The notes below the pieces were generated by a model. The model made no database searches. It was not told the DNA's origin and worked only from the letters and a program-made list of their open reading frames with translations. A stretch of 64,000 nt of DNA from Streptomyces albipurpureus (lineage in GTDB: Bacteria; Actinomycetota; Actinomycetes; Streptomycetales; Streptomycetaceae). The stretch covers positions 126,762 to 190,761 of the forward strand of contig NZ_JAMQAW010000012.1 of NCBI RefSeq assembly GCF_023701525.1, read 5' to 3'. The position numbers were made by a program, and so were the translations under genes. Of this stretch, positions 10,510 through 19,046 are shown one piece after another. Every line of letters starts with the position of its first letter. The stretch's first letter is position 1.

Positions 10510-10965
10510 TCAGCAGTTCTTGTAGTCCACCTTGGTGGAGTTGTACGAGCAGGTGTCGACCTTCGCACCCGACGACTTCTTCAGGGTGGCCGTGTCCTTG
10601 TCGTTGTTCCAGACGTAGGCACCCCGGCCCTGGTACCGGTTGGTGGTGGTGTTGGTCCCCTTGCCCGTGCGGACGGTCACCGACTTGCCCTTGCCCAGGG
10701 TGTAGGCGCCGAAGACGTACTTGTGGTTCGAGGAGTCGGTCAGGATCCAACCCTTCAAGCTCACCGCTGACTTGGTGGTGTTGCGGATCTGCACCCACTC
10801 GCCGTTGAGGCTGGCGGCGGTCCGGGTGTCCTTGCCCGGGCTGTCGTAGTAGACCTTGTACAGGTGGACCGATCCCGTGGCGGCCTGTGCGGTCGAGGGC
10901 AGCAGGACGAGCCCGCCGAGGCACGCGGTTGCGGCGGCGACGGCGATGGTACGGGTCTGAAGCAT
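10510..10965 (-). CDS. Secreted lamin-tail-domain protein
   Basis: 151 residues from the second of two ATGs, chosen because AAGGA stands five bases before it. A Sec signal peptide (about residues 1-29, ending STAQA) is followed by a single lamin-tail (LTD) beta-sandwich: VHLYKVYYDSPGKDTRT, LNGEWVQIRNTTKSAVSLKGWILTD, then VRTGKGTNTTTNRYQGRGAYVWNN and a C-terminal pair of cysteines likely to be disulfide-bonded. LTD domains bind surfaces or ligands and are often found on exported nucleases; here the domain stands alone. Role unknown, likely extracellular. Confidence 0.85.
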   Translation of the reverse strand: MLQTRTIAVAAATACLGGLVLLPSTAQAATGSVHLYKVYYDSPGKDTRTAASLNGEWVQIRNTTKSAVSLKGWILTDSSNHKYVFGAYTLGKGKSVTVRTGKGTNTTTNRYQGRGAYVWNNDKDTATLKKSSGAKVDTCSYNSTKVDYKNC

Positions 10966-11228
10966 GAGCATCCTTCTGGGTTCACGCCGGGCACCCCCCA
11001 ACTTCCGGGCCCGGCAAGGCGCTCAGACTAAACGATGCTCACACAAAGTGAAGAATTCTCGCAGAATGTGGATGCACCGTGCCCGCGACCCGGACGTGGT
11101 CGGGTAGGCGGGCGGGGGTCAGGATGGCCACCCTGCCCCAGGGACGAGGCCCCGCCCCTCAGCGACACAGCCTGCCCTGCTCCGCCGATGTGCGCGAGGC
11201 CCGGGCCCACACCCCCATCACCGCGGGA

Positions 11229-12158
11229 TTACTCCCCAGGAGCGCTCAACCAGGCGGCGACCGCGTCGGCGATCGGCTGCTCGGTCTCCAACTCGACAAA
11301 GCCGAACTGGCCGCCCTGGTTGCACTCCAGGAACCACCAGGTCCCCTCGGAGTCCTCGGCGAAGTCAAAGGCGCCGTAGGCGAGTCCGGAGAACTTGCGG
11401 TACTGGGCCACGGCTCGCGCGACCCGGCCGGGCACATCGACCGGCCGCCAGGTGTGCCCCGTATCGCCGTACCGGCCATCCACCTGCCCCGGTTCAGCGA
11501 CCTTGCGCGCGGCGAAGGACTCGTTCCCGACGCTCGTGAGCCGGATGTCGGCGGTCTTGGCGATGTACCGCTGGAGCAGGGTGGGCGCGGCCGCGACATC
11601 GGAGAAGTCGGCATCGGGCGGCACCAGGGTGGTGGGCAGCGCCATCGGCGGCTCGCTGGGCGGTTTGCCCGACACCACCTTCACCACCACATGCCGGTAC
11701 TGATCGGCGAACTGCCGGGCAACCCGGGGATAGGTGGTGATGACGGTGGCGGGCACGGGGAACCCGCTCTGGTGCGCGAGCCGCAGCTGCCAGGGCTTGA
11801 GACGCGCCTTGGCAGCGGCTGACGGATCGTTCATCCAAGGGACTTGGGTGCACTCCAGCATTCCGTACAGCGCCTGCCCGCTCTCGGCGGAGAGCCAGGC
11901 CGACGGCTCGGGCGCGTGCGCCGCCGGCTCGCTTGGCCTGCGCACCCAGACGGACCGCAGTCCATCCATGCTCACCACCCGTCCGCCCATCGACAGATAG
12001 CCGCGGAACTCACCCCGGACGTACTCGGCGGAGAGGGCTCCCTCGCCGGGTAGATCGCCGGGATCGAACCGGACCAGCGGCACGCCGCGCTTGTGCAGCT
12101 GCGCCACCACCATGTCCGCCGTCACGTCCTGCTCACAGGTCAGGATCAACACCGTCAT
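11229..12158 (-). CDS. tgmB: Graspetide maturase: ATP-grasp peptide ligase (TgmB/SAV_5884-like)
   Basis: 309 residues. The N-terminal pre-ATP-grasp part (MTVLILTCEQDVTADMVVAQL...) is followed by the ATP-grasp core with the lysine-containing strand HVVVKVVSGKPPSE, and the metal-binding C-terminal motif WFLECNQGGQFGFVE at about residues 275-290. The sequence matches the actinobacterial family that forms side-chain ester or amide crosslinks (omega-ester peptides, graspetides) on a neighbouring precursor. It begins 11 bases after the precursor gene, so both are one transcript. No dedicated protease, transporter or O-methyltransferase, which some related clusters carry, lies next to it. Confidence 0.88.
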   Translation of the reverse strand: MTVLILTCEQDVTADMVVAQLHKRGVPLVRFDPGDLPGEGALSAEYVRGEFRGYLSMGGRVVSMDGLRSVWVRRPSEPAAHAPEPSAWLSAESGQALYGMLECTQVPWMNDPSAAAKARLKPWQLRLAHQSGFPVPATVITTYPRVARQFADQYRHVVVKVVSGKPPSEPPMALPTTLVPPDADFSDVAAAPTLLQRYIAKTADIRLTSVGNESFAARKVAEPGQVDGRYGDTGHTWRPVDVPGRVARAVAQYRKFSGLAYGAFDFAEDSEGTWWFLECNQGGQFGFVELETEQPIADAVAAWLSAPGE

Positions 12159-12169
12159 CGCGGGATCGG

Positions 12170-12361
12170 TCAGTCGTCGAAGTGAGTGGCGGAGCCGGCG
12201 GTGGAGGTGGTGGTGCCGACCGCCGCCAGCAACACCCGATCCATGATGGCGGGCCGACCGTCCGGAAGGACGTTCAGCTGAAGGGTGGAGTCATATGCGT
12301 ACTGGTCGATCACGGGCGCCAGCTCTGCCGGACGTGCGTAGTTCCACGCGAACGGTTTCAT
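12170..12361 (-). CDS. tgmA: Graspetide precursor peptide (ATP-grasp-modified RiPP)
   Basis: A 63-residue peptide from an ATG preceded by GGGAGAAACC. The leader contains the conserved segment YDSTLQLNVLPDGRP (residues 23-37), typical of ATP-grasp-targeted RiPP precursors. The tail from residue 50 reads TTTSTAGSATHFDD. It is rich in Thr/Ser hydroxyl acceptors and ends in two aspartates (D62, D63), which are the only carboxylate donors in the presumed core. The modifying ATP-grasp ligase follows 11 bases downstream. The expected product is a small macrocyclic peptide with one or two ester bonds between Thr/Ser and Asp; ring connectivity cannot be read from sequence. Confidence 0.88.
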   Translation of the reverse strand: MKPFAWNYARPAELAPVIDQYAYDSTLQLNVLPDGRPAIMDRVLLAAVGTTTSTAGSATHFDD

Positions 12362-12848
12362 GGTTTCTCCCTGGCCCACACGGGACTGTTCCGGGCCACT
12401 GCGTGGCCTCATGAGAGCAATACGTGGAGTGGATGTAGTTAGCTCATCACATTCCGTCATATTGCAAATACTGGCAGCCAGTCGGACGTCCCCGATCCGA
12501 GCAGCCGTATATCCATAAGGCGAACACACCCACGCATGCGGGCCGTTGACGTTTCCTGGTACTTATACAGACGTCCGAAGCGGCAATTCCGTGCACTCCG
12601 AGGGGAAGTGATGTCCGTCACCATTTCCCCCAGGAACCCCTCCGGGCGCGCTCACACCAATTATCACGGAGCCCTCACCCTGACCGTGGTGAACACAGCG
12701 TGATAACTCGCTGGCCATCCGTGAGTCCTGCTCGCAAATAGGCCCGCGGACCCGGAAGCTGGATTCGAGCACCGGCCGCAATGGGTCGGACACGGCGCGC
12801 CACCCCACCTCCCGGGCAGGCTCACCCGGGATCGTACGCGGAAAGGCT
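12362..12848. other. Divergent intergenic region with RiPP promoter
   Basis: This ~490-bp stretch separates the leftward RiPP locus from the rightward HD-domain gene. The part near 12420-12480 is locally AT-rich and is the likely promoter zone for the precursor gene. I see no supported gene. Confidence 0.5.
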
Positions 12849-13499
12849 GTGAACGCCATGGCGGATGACATGCACTCGACTGTGCCGGTCCCGGACACAG
12901 AGCTCGCCCGGGAGGCGACCGAGTTGGTGCGGGACACCACGGACGCTCTGATCTATCACCATTCCCGCCGGGTCTACTTCTTCGGCGGACTACAGGGCCG
13001 CAACCGCGGTCTCTCCTTTGACCCGGAACTGCTCTACATCGGGGCCATGTTCCACGATCTAGGTCTCTCGGAACGCTTCCATGGCAGTGGCAGGCGGTTC
13101 GAAGTGGACGGCGCGGACGAGGCCCGGCGCTTTCTCCAAAGCCGTCAGGTGCCCGAGGACAGCATCCGCCGGGTGTGGACCTCGATCGCCCTTCACACCA
13201 CACCGGGCATTCCCGAGTTCATGGAGCCGGAGGTCGCTTTGGTCACAGCGGGTGTTGAATACGATGTGCTCGGTATCGGCTATCACGAGATCCCCGATAC
13301 GGAGCGTGCCGCTATCGTCGCTCTCCATCCCCGTCCGGACTTCAAGCGACAGATCCTGGCGGCGTTCACCGAGGGAATCCGCGGCAAGCCGGAGACCACG
13401 TTCGGGAATGTGAAGGCGGATGTCCTCGCACACTACGAGCCGGGTTTCGAGCGCGGGGACTTCGTGACCACGATCCTGGACTCGCCCTGGCCGGAATGA
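12849..13499 (+). CDS. HD-domain protein, cyanamide-hydratase-like
   Basis: 216 residues with an HD metal-dependent hydrolase fold. Likely ligands are H38 (IYHHSRRVYFFG), the H69-D70 pair (GAMFHDLGLSERF), H78 and H116 (SIALHTTPGIPEF). The order and wording (FDPELLYIGAMFHDLGL, VDGADEARRFL) resemble the Ddi2/cyanamide hydratase branch of HD proteins. Its real substrate is unknown. GTG 12849 or ATG 12858 could be the start; GGAAAGG lies just upstream of the GTG. It is convergent with the YoaK gene, four bases apart, with no room for a separate terminator. Confidence 0.82.
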   Translation: MNAMADDMHSTVPVPDTELAREATELVRDTTDALIYHHSRRVYFFGGLQGRNRGLSFDPELLYIGAMFHDLGLSERFHGSGRRFEVDGADEARRFLQSRQVPEDSIRRVWTSIALHTTPGIPEFMEPEVALVTAGVEYDVLGIGYHEIPDTERAAIVALHPRPDFKRQILAAFTEGIRGKPETTFGNVKADVLAHYEPGFERGDFVTTILDSPWPE

Positions 13500-13503
13500 T
13501 CTC

Positions 13504-14217
13504 TTAGGGCAGCCCCTGACTGGCCGGGCGGCCCCGCCGCCGGGCCAGTTCGTAACCGGCGCCGGTGGTGACCACGAGCGCCGCCACGGCCAACAGTACG
13601 GCAGCGGCCTGGACGCCCTGGTGCAGCAACCAGGCGCCCAGCAGACCCCCGAGGAACATGGCTCCCACCGATGCGACACGGCGGCCCTGGTTCCGCACTC
13701 CGGCCGGGATCTGGGAGTCCAGCGCCAACGGTGCGAGGAGTGCCGTCAACGCGCGGGTGGCCACGGTGGTTGGCAGGTCAGGGACCTTGGCCCGCATGGT
13801 GGTGACATTGCGCAGGCCCATCGCCACGGCAACGATCGCGGTCACCGTACCGTGCACCGCGCTCAGCGTTCCGCCGACCGGACCCATCCCCCAGGCCACC
13901 ACCCCCGCGATCGCGAGCAGGGCGGACTCCACGGCCAGCGCCACGGGGAACCAGTGCCCGCCACGCAGATCAACCGCGGACTCCAGCCGTGCGCCGAGTA
14001 GCGCGCCGACCACGAACCCGGCCAGTGACACCATCGACGCCACGGTGGAGAAGCCGCCTTCACCGGCGACGGCGAAGCCGAGGAAGAGTAGATTGCCGGT
14101 CTGTACGGCCGTGAAGACCGGCCCTAGAGCCAGGAAGCTGACGGCCTCGACCAGCCCGGTCGTCAGCGTCAGCGCCACCATGGCCGTGGTGAGGGCCACC
14201 CCGGGCTGCGGCTTCAT
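13504..14217 (-). CDS. YoaK family (DUF1275) membrane protein
   Basis: 237 residues with six to seven hydrophobic helices. The N-terminal part (LTLTTGLVEAVSFLALGPVFTAVQTGNLLFLGF) carries the conserved 'D/EAVSFLALG-F-ANMTGN' style motif of DUF1275, and AVAMGLRNVTTMRAKVPDLPTTVATRALTAL matches the family's second signature. It sits in the cytoplasmic membrane; function is unknown, possibly transport. AGGAG-like sequence precedes the ATG. Confidence 0.9.
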   Translation of the reverse strand: MKPQPGVALTTAMVALTLTTGLVEAVSFLALGPVFTAVQTGNLLFLGFAVAGEGGFSTVASMVSLAGFVVGALLGARLESAVDLRGGHWFPVALAVESALLAIAGVVAWGMGPVGGTLSAVHGTVTAIVAVAMGLRNVTTMRAKVPDLPTTVATRALTALLAPLALDSQIPAGVRNQGRRVASVGAMFLGGLLGAWLLHQGVQAAAVLLAVAALVVTTGAGYELARRRGRPASQGLP

Positions 14218-14308
14218 GGCTCAGCTCCTTCCGGGCCCCACCCCTCTCATGATCGTTCCAACATAGGGGTGCGCAACGCCCTTTCACCGGTGCTCTGCTG
14301 TCGTGTCG

Positions 14309-15538
14309 TCAGTGATCGAGCGTCCGCGCCCTGCCCGCGGCCGCCCCGAGGAAGTGGAAGCCGGGCCGGGGATGCATCAGGAACTCATGGTGGGAGATGT
14401 TCCAGGCGTACGCGCCCGCCATCTCGAACAGCACCCGGTCCCCCGCCCGCAGCCCCGCGGCGGGCACCTTGCGGGCGAGGACGTCCTTGGGCGTGCACAG
14501 CTGCCCGACCAGGGTGACGGGTCCCTCACCGGCTGAGGGCCGCGGCCAGGGGTGGGGCCAGTCATCGGTGGTCAGCACCTCGCAGGGCTGATCGTGCCCC
14601 TTGGTGGCGGGGGTGCGCAGATGGTGGGTGCCGCCCCGCAGGACGGCGAACTCCTCGCCGTGGCTGCGCTTCACATCGAGCACCTCGGTGGCGTACCAGC
14701 CGCAGTACGCGGTCAGGGCACGTCCTGGTTCCATGCGCACGATCAGCCCCTGATGCTCTTCCCGCAGGGCGGCGAGGCCCTTACCGAAGGCGCTCCAGTC
14801 AAAGCGTTCGGCCGGGCGGGCGTAGTCGACGGCCATCCCGCCACCGACGTTGACCTCGCTCAGGCGTAGACCGTGCCGGGTCATGAGCCGGGCCGACCAC
14901 TCCACTACGGCCGTCGCGACGGCGAGCTGTTGAGGCGCCGTCAGTCCGCTGGCCAGATGGGCGTGGACACCGCGCAGCTGCAGCTGAGGGTGGTCGTCGG
15001 TGACGGCGCGGACCATGTCGTCGGCCTCGGTCGGGTCGATCCCGAAGGGGGTGGGCCGGCCGCCCATGGCCAGGGCGCTGTTCGCCAGCAGGTCCTGGCC
15101 GACGGCGAGATTGAAGCGGAGGAGGACGGCGACGCGCGTCCCCGGGACGGTACGGGCGGCGATGCCGGCCAGCATCCGCACATCATGGGCGCTCTCCACA
15201 TGGAAGCGCTCGGTGCCCAGCCGCAGGGCCAGTTCCAGCTCCGCCGGGGTCTTCCCCGGCCCACCGAAGGCCAGCGGCAGGCCCGGCACCGTCTGCCGTA
15301 CATGCGCCAGTTCACCGCCCGAGGAGACCTCGAAGCCGTCGAGATGGGGTGCGAGCGCGGCCAGCACGGGTGCTTCGGGATTGGCCTTCGCGGCGTAGTA
15401 CATCTCCACCCCCGGGGGGAGTGCGGAGCGTACGGCCGAGGCGTGCTCACCCAGTGCGTCGAGGTCGTAGAGATAGGCGGGCAGCGCGTTCGCGGGCAGG
15501 TCGCGGACGAGGGCGCGTACGGCAGGTGTGGCGGTCAT
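14309..15538 (-). CDS. Fold-type III PLP-dependent decarboxylase, siderophore biosynthesis (PvsE/SbnH-like)
   Basis: 409 residues from the ATG that overlaps the upstream synthetase stop (ATGA). It has the alanine-racemase-like barrel of Orn/Lys/Dap decarboxylases. The PLP lysine is K51 in MYYAAKANPEAP, phosphate and ring contacts fall in FEVSSGGELAHV, HAHLASGL and EVNVGGGMAVDY, and the C-terminal substrate-binding cysteine region is TLVGQLCTPKDVL, followed by FEMAGAYAWNISHHEFL. In vibrioferrin and staphyloferrin B pathways such an enzyme decarboxylates a citryl-amino acid intermediate. As last gene of the NIS operon it is likely to do the same here. Confidence 0.88.
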   Translation of the reverse strand: MTATPAVRALVRDLPANALPAYLYDLDALGEHASAVRSALPPGVEMYYAAKANPEAPVLAALAPHLDGFEVSSGGELAHVRQTVPGLPLAFGGPGKTPAELELALRLGTERFHVESAHDVRMLAGIAARTVPGTRVAVLLRFNLAVGQDLLANSALAMGGRPTPFGIDPTEADDMVRAVTDDHPQLQLRGVHAHLASGLTAPQQLAVATAVVEWSARLMTRHGLRLSEVNVGGGMAVDYARPAERFDWSAFGKGLAALREEHQGLIVRMEPGRALTAYCGWYATEVLDVKRSHGEEFAVLRGGTHHLRTPATKGHDQPCEVLTTDDWPHPWPRPSAGEGPVTLVGQLCTPKDVLARKVPAAGLRAGDRVLFEMAGAYAWNISHHEFLMHPRPGFHFLGAAAGRARTLDH

Positions 15539-17289
15539 CGCGTACTCCAATCGGCGTCGGCGCGGATCGCTTCGAAGAGGACGTCCTCAGCGAGCGGCGA
15601 CGGCAGCCGCACATAGCCTGCCTCCCGGTCGGCGGAACGCTCCCAGCGGGCCAGCAGATTCGCTTTGGCGGGTAGCGGTACGCCGGCGAGGAGGGCGCTC
15701 AACCGGGGCGGGCAGCCGTGCTCGTCGGCGTATCTGACGACGGTTCGGCGGACCTCGGCCCACAGGGCCGCCTCGGTCTGGGGGTGGAGGTCGGCGAGTG
15801 CGGCGAGCAGTTCGGCGATGTGGTTCACCAGCAGGCAGTAGACCACCCGGTCCCAGCCGCGCCGGGCGTCATAGGTCATCGGCCCGGCGACCTCGGGAGG
15901 CAGCGCCGCGAGGGAACCGCTGTGGTGCTCGGGCAGGAGCTTGGTGCCCTCCAGGTCGCGGAAGAGGATCTGCGCGGGCCTGCCGTCGGAGTCGACGCAG
16001 AGGACGACGTTCTGCAGATGGGGTTCGAGCACGAGCCCGTGGTCGAAGTAGGCGGCCAGCACGGGCGGAACGAGCAGCGCGAGGTACTCCCGCCACCAGT
16101 GGAGGGCGGCCGTGGGGCCGTTACCGGCCCAGCGGGAGACATGGGCGGGGCCCGAGCGGTACTCATCGGCGACGGCGGCGGCGAGGAGGGGTGTGGTGCC
16201 GGGGAGGAGCCGTGGCCCGAGCCCCTCGCGCACGATCACGCCGAAGCCTTCGAGCAGCGAGATGTCCGGGCGACCGCTGGGGTCGGGGAGCGCGATGCTG
16301 CGGTAGGCGGGCTCGCGCAGCATCCCGGTGCGCGGAAATCGCGCGGCCAGGTCCTCAAGCGCCGGACCGAGCAGCCGAGTGAGCGCGACCGCTCCGGAGA
16401 GTTCGTAGTGGGAGTTCTTGCGTACGCAGTTGGTGATGCGGACGTTGAGGCTGAACTTCAGGAAGGTGTCGCCGTCGTAGAGGGTCCGCACGGAAGCCGT
16501 GGGGGTGAAATGCCGGTTTCCAGGGCCCAGATCGAGGAGATCTCCTCGGTCGAGTGCGGCGCGTACCCCCGGCCGGGTCCGTAGTTCTTCGTACTGCCAG
16601 GGGTGGGTGGGCAGCAGTCGGTAGCCGTCCGGCACCGGATGGAGTCGATCCAGTGGGGCGGCGGCGCCCGCCTCGGCGCATTCCTCGGCGACCAGCGGTG
16701 CCCGGACGGCGAGCATCCGCAAGGGGAAGGACGCGCCGGCTTCGGGGGCGTAGCTGGCCCAGGCGTTGTGGTCACCGCCGTGGGCCTTGGGGGTGGGGTG
16801 GAAGCGGTGGCCGAGGAGAAGGGACTGCTCGGAGGCCAGGTAGACGGTCAGCGGGTCGTCGTCGGTGCCGGCCCGCGGTGGGGTACGGGCGGCGAGAGCC
16901 GTGGAGACCGCCCGATGGCTGGCCGCTACCTGGCCGATGAACTCCTCATTGCGCGCGCCGGTGCGCAGGGAGAGTTCCCCGTGGGTGTGTTCGGCGAGTT
17001 GCCGCCAGTCGAGTGCGGCCCATCGGTCTTTGGACTGTGCGTGGACCGGACCGGTGAATCGGTGTGCGCCGAGCAGTGAGGTGCGGCGGAGCGCCACTCG
17101 CAGCAGCACCCCGCGACGTGGTAGCCGCAGCAGCAGATGCCCGTCGATGACGGCGGTCTGGTGCTCGGGTCCTGAGACCTCCCGAAGGAGGCAGTTGAGG
17201 AGGGTGTGGGCCACGGCCTCGTCTGCGGTCGGCATCCCGTCCGGCGGTCCGGCCGGTGCCGTGGGTCGGTCGGGCGTGGTGCTGGTCAT
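15535..17289 (-). CDS. IucA/IucC-family NIS siderophore synthetase
   Basis: 584 residues, the usual size. The IucA/IucC core is evident from GHRFHPTPKAHGG, DGYRLLPTHPWQYEELR, TPTASVRTLYDGDTFLKFSLNVRITNCVRKNS and the C-terminal FhuF-like part with FDHGLVLEPHLQNVVLCVD. Together these form the ATP- and citrate-binding pocket. It forms an amide or ester between a carboxylate (citrate or its monoadduct) and an amine or hydroxyl. Start and stop codons overlap both neighbours by four bases (ATGA). Which of the two NIS enzymes acts first cannot be told from sequence. Confidence 0.93.
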   Translation of the reverse strand: MTSTTPDRPTAPAGPPDGMPTADEAVAHTLLNCLLREVSGPEHQTAVIDGHLLLRLPRRGVLLRVALRRTSLLGAHRFTGPVHAQSKDRWAALDWRQLAEHTHGELSLRTGARNEEFIGQVAASHRAVSTALAARTPPRAGTDDDPLTVYLASEQSLLLGHRFHPTPKAHGGDHNAWASYAPEAGASFPLRMLAVRAPLVAEECAEAGAAAPLDRLHPVPDGYRLLPTHPWQYEELRTRPGVRAALDRGDLLDLGPGNRHFTPTASVRTLYDGDTFLKFSLNVRITNCVRKNSHYELSGAVALTRLLGPALEDLAARFPRTGMLREPAYRSIALPDPSGRPDISLLEGFGVIVREGLGPRLLPGTTPLLAAAVADEYRSGPAHVSRWAGNGPTAALHWWREYLALLVPPVLAAYFDHGLVLEPHLQNVVLCVDSDGRPAQILFRDLEGTKLLPEHHSGSLAALPPEVAGPMTYDARRGWDRVVYCLLVNHIAELLAALADLHPQTEAALWAEVRRTVVRYADEHGCPPRLSALLAGVPLPAKANLLARWERSADREAGYVRLPSPLAEDVLFEAIRADADWSTR

Positions 17290-19046
17290 GGCCGGACCTT
17301 CCTTGGCGCCAGATAGTTGGGCCCGGTGCCGTAGTGCTTGTTGATGTCCGATGCCCCTGATCTTTCCTTGGCGAGCAGGGTGCCCGCCGTGACCATTGCC
17401 TTGATGGGCAGGTGCGCCGCGTCCAGGACATGGCTGCGGAGCAGGGCGCCGGGTTGCCCCGGGCGGGTGCCGAGCCGGTCGGCGGCCTCGTCGAGCCGAT
17501 CACGTATCAGGGTGAGCAGCCGTTCCAGTGGTGCGTAGCCGTGGCGGGCGAGGCCGAAGGCGTATGCCCCGGCGCAGAGATGAACGGTGATGGTGGTGAA
17601 CAGATCGAGTATGGGTGTGTCGCTGTGCGTGTGTATCCGGGGGTCGTCGAAGCCGTTGCCCTCCTCGCCGAGGGTCGCCCGGAGGCGGGCCGTATGAATG
17701 CGCGGCCCGTCGTTGTCCTTGAACAGCAGCCGCAGCCGGGTCTTGCCGTGCGGTGCGTCGAGGAGGAGGGAGATGTTCTGCTGGTGGGATTCCAGGGCGA
17801 TGCCATAGCCCAGGAGGGTGGTCTGCCAGTCGAACAGGAGGGTGAGGAAGGCGTCGAGCAGGGCGAGGGTGTCACCGCGGTAGAAGTGCTCGGCGAGTGC
17901 CCCGATGATGAGTCCGCCGCCCGGGGCGGGGGCCAGGAGCGCGGCCAAGGGGACGACGGCGGTGTCGTCGAGTCCGGCCGGCAGTCGACGGACGAGGACG
18001 GCGATCAGTTCATGACCGGCGTGGGCGAACCGGCTCTCGTCGGCGTGGAGGATGGAGTGCCGAAAGCGGGGTTCGCGGGCTATCACCCGCTCCAGCAGAC
18101 GCTGTCCGGCAACGCCGTCGGTGAGCGTGCCGGGTTTGATGGTGCGCCGGTTGAGCCGCCCCAGGGTGGCCGTCGCCAGGGGCAGTTTGAGGTGGGTGCG
18201 GGGGTCGCCGGTGAGGGCGACGGTCCGCATGGAGAGGGTGGGGACGGCGTCCAGCTCGGCGCGCGCCGCCAGTACGGCACGGTCGGTGAGCCCCATGGTG
18301 TGCAGGGCCCTCTCCAGCGGCTCACCGACGGTGCGGGGGTGGAGGGGGAGACAGCGATGGGAGTGGTCCAGGGCCGCGGGCAGACCGAGTGCCGAGGGGT
18401 GGGGGAAGAGGTCGGGGAGGGCGCCCTGGGTGATGACGTTCTCCTGGGGCAGGGCGAGCCAGCGCAGGGGGAAGCGAGGGTGGAACTCGGGGGCGTAGGC
18501 GCGCAGCTCGGATTCGGTCAGCCCGGAACGGCCCCGGCCGGTCGGGTAGACCGGATGGTCGAGGCGGGCGGCGAGGGTGTCATAGGCGAGGGAGGCGGGC
18601 AGACCCCGCCAATCCCTGGCCGGATGAGCACCGTAGTGGCCGGCGAGGGTGGCCGCGATGGCGGCCTTGGACGCGGCGTGGAGTCGCTGTGCGGTCGCGG
18701 CCTGCCGGATCTCGGCGGCGAAGGCGTCAAAGCCGGTACGGTCCCGAGGATCGGCGAGGACGGCGAGCGCGGCGAGTATGTCGTCGGCGCCGGTCAGTTC
18801 CCGGCCGTCGTGCTCACAGCGTAGGAGGGGCAGCCGGGCCTCGGTCCTGCTCTGGAAGCCGGGGGTGGTGTGATGGACCGGCAGCAGGACGGCGTTTCGC
18901 TCGGTCGTGGCGAGCCGCAGCCAGATCCCGTCCGCCGCGGTCACGGTGGTGCTGCGGGTTCGCAGCCCGGCGACGTCTTCGCGCAGCAGTGTGCTGAGCA
19001 CCCGCAGCAACAGCCCGCTGTCGGTGTCCGTGCTGCTCGCGGTCAC
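17286..19046 (-). CDS. IucA/IucC-family NIS siderophore synthetase
   Basis: 586 residues, paralogous to the next gene in the operon but clearly diverged. Diagnostic parts are YPTGRGRSGLTESELRAYAPEF, LPLHPRTVGEPLE, VPTLSMRTVALTGDPRTHLKLPLATATLGRLNRRTI, and the C-terminal GIALESHQQNISLLLD with LLFKDNDGPRI. It would condense a citrate-type carboxylate with an amino or hydroxyl partner using ATP, with adenylate chemistry typical of NIS synthetases. It begins at GTG within GTGA overlapping the ATP-grasp stop, so expression is locked to that gene. Confidence 0.93.
   Translation of the reverse strand: MTASSTDTDSGLLLRVLSTLLREDVAGLRTRSTTVTAADGIWLRLATTERNAVLLPVHHTTPGFQSRTEARLPLLRCEHDGRELTGADDILAALAVLADPRDRTGFDAFAAEIRQAATAQRLHAASKAAIAATLAGHYGAHPARDWRGLPASLAYDTLAARLDHPVYPTGRGRSGLTESELRAYAPEFHPRFPLRWLALPQENVITQGALPDLFPHPSALGLPAALDHSHRCLPLHPRTVGEPLERALHTMGLTDRAVLAARAELDAVPTLSMRTVALTGDPRTHLKLPLATATLGRLNRRTIKPGTLTDGVAGQRLLERVIAREPRFRHSILHADESRFAHAGHELIAVLVRRLPAGLDDTAVVPLAALLAPAPGGGLIIGALAEHFYRGDTLALLDAFLTLLFDWQTTLLGYGIALESHQQNISLLLDAPHGKTRLRLLFKDNDGPRIHTARLRATLGEEGNGFDDPRIHTHSDTPILDLFTTITVHLCAGAYAFGLARHGYAPLERLLTLIRDRLDEAADRLGTRPGQPGALLRSHVLDAAHLPIKAMVTAGTLLAKERSGASDINKHYGTGPNYLAPRKVRP

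Noticed and set aside
17412..18824. 470-codon open frame on the plus strand
   Set aside because: Gly/Glu/Val-rich antisense translation of the IucA/IucC synthetase gene, with no recognisable domain.
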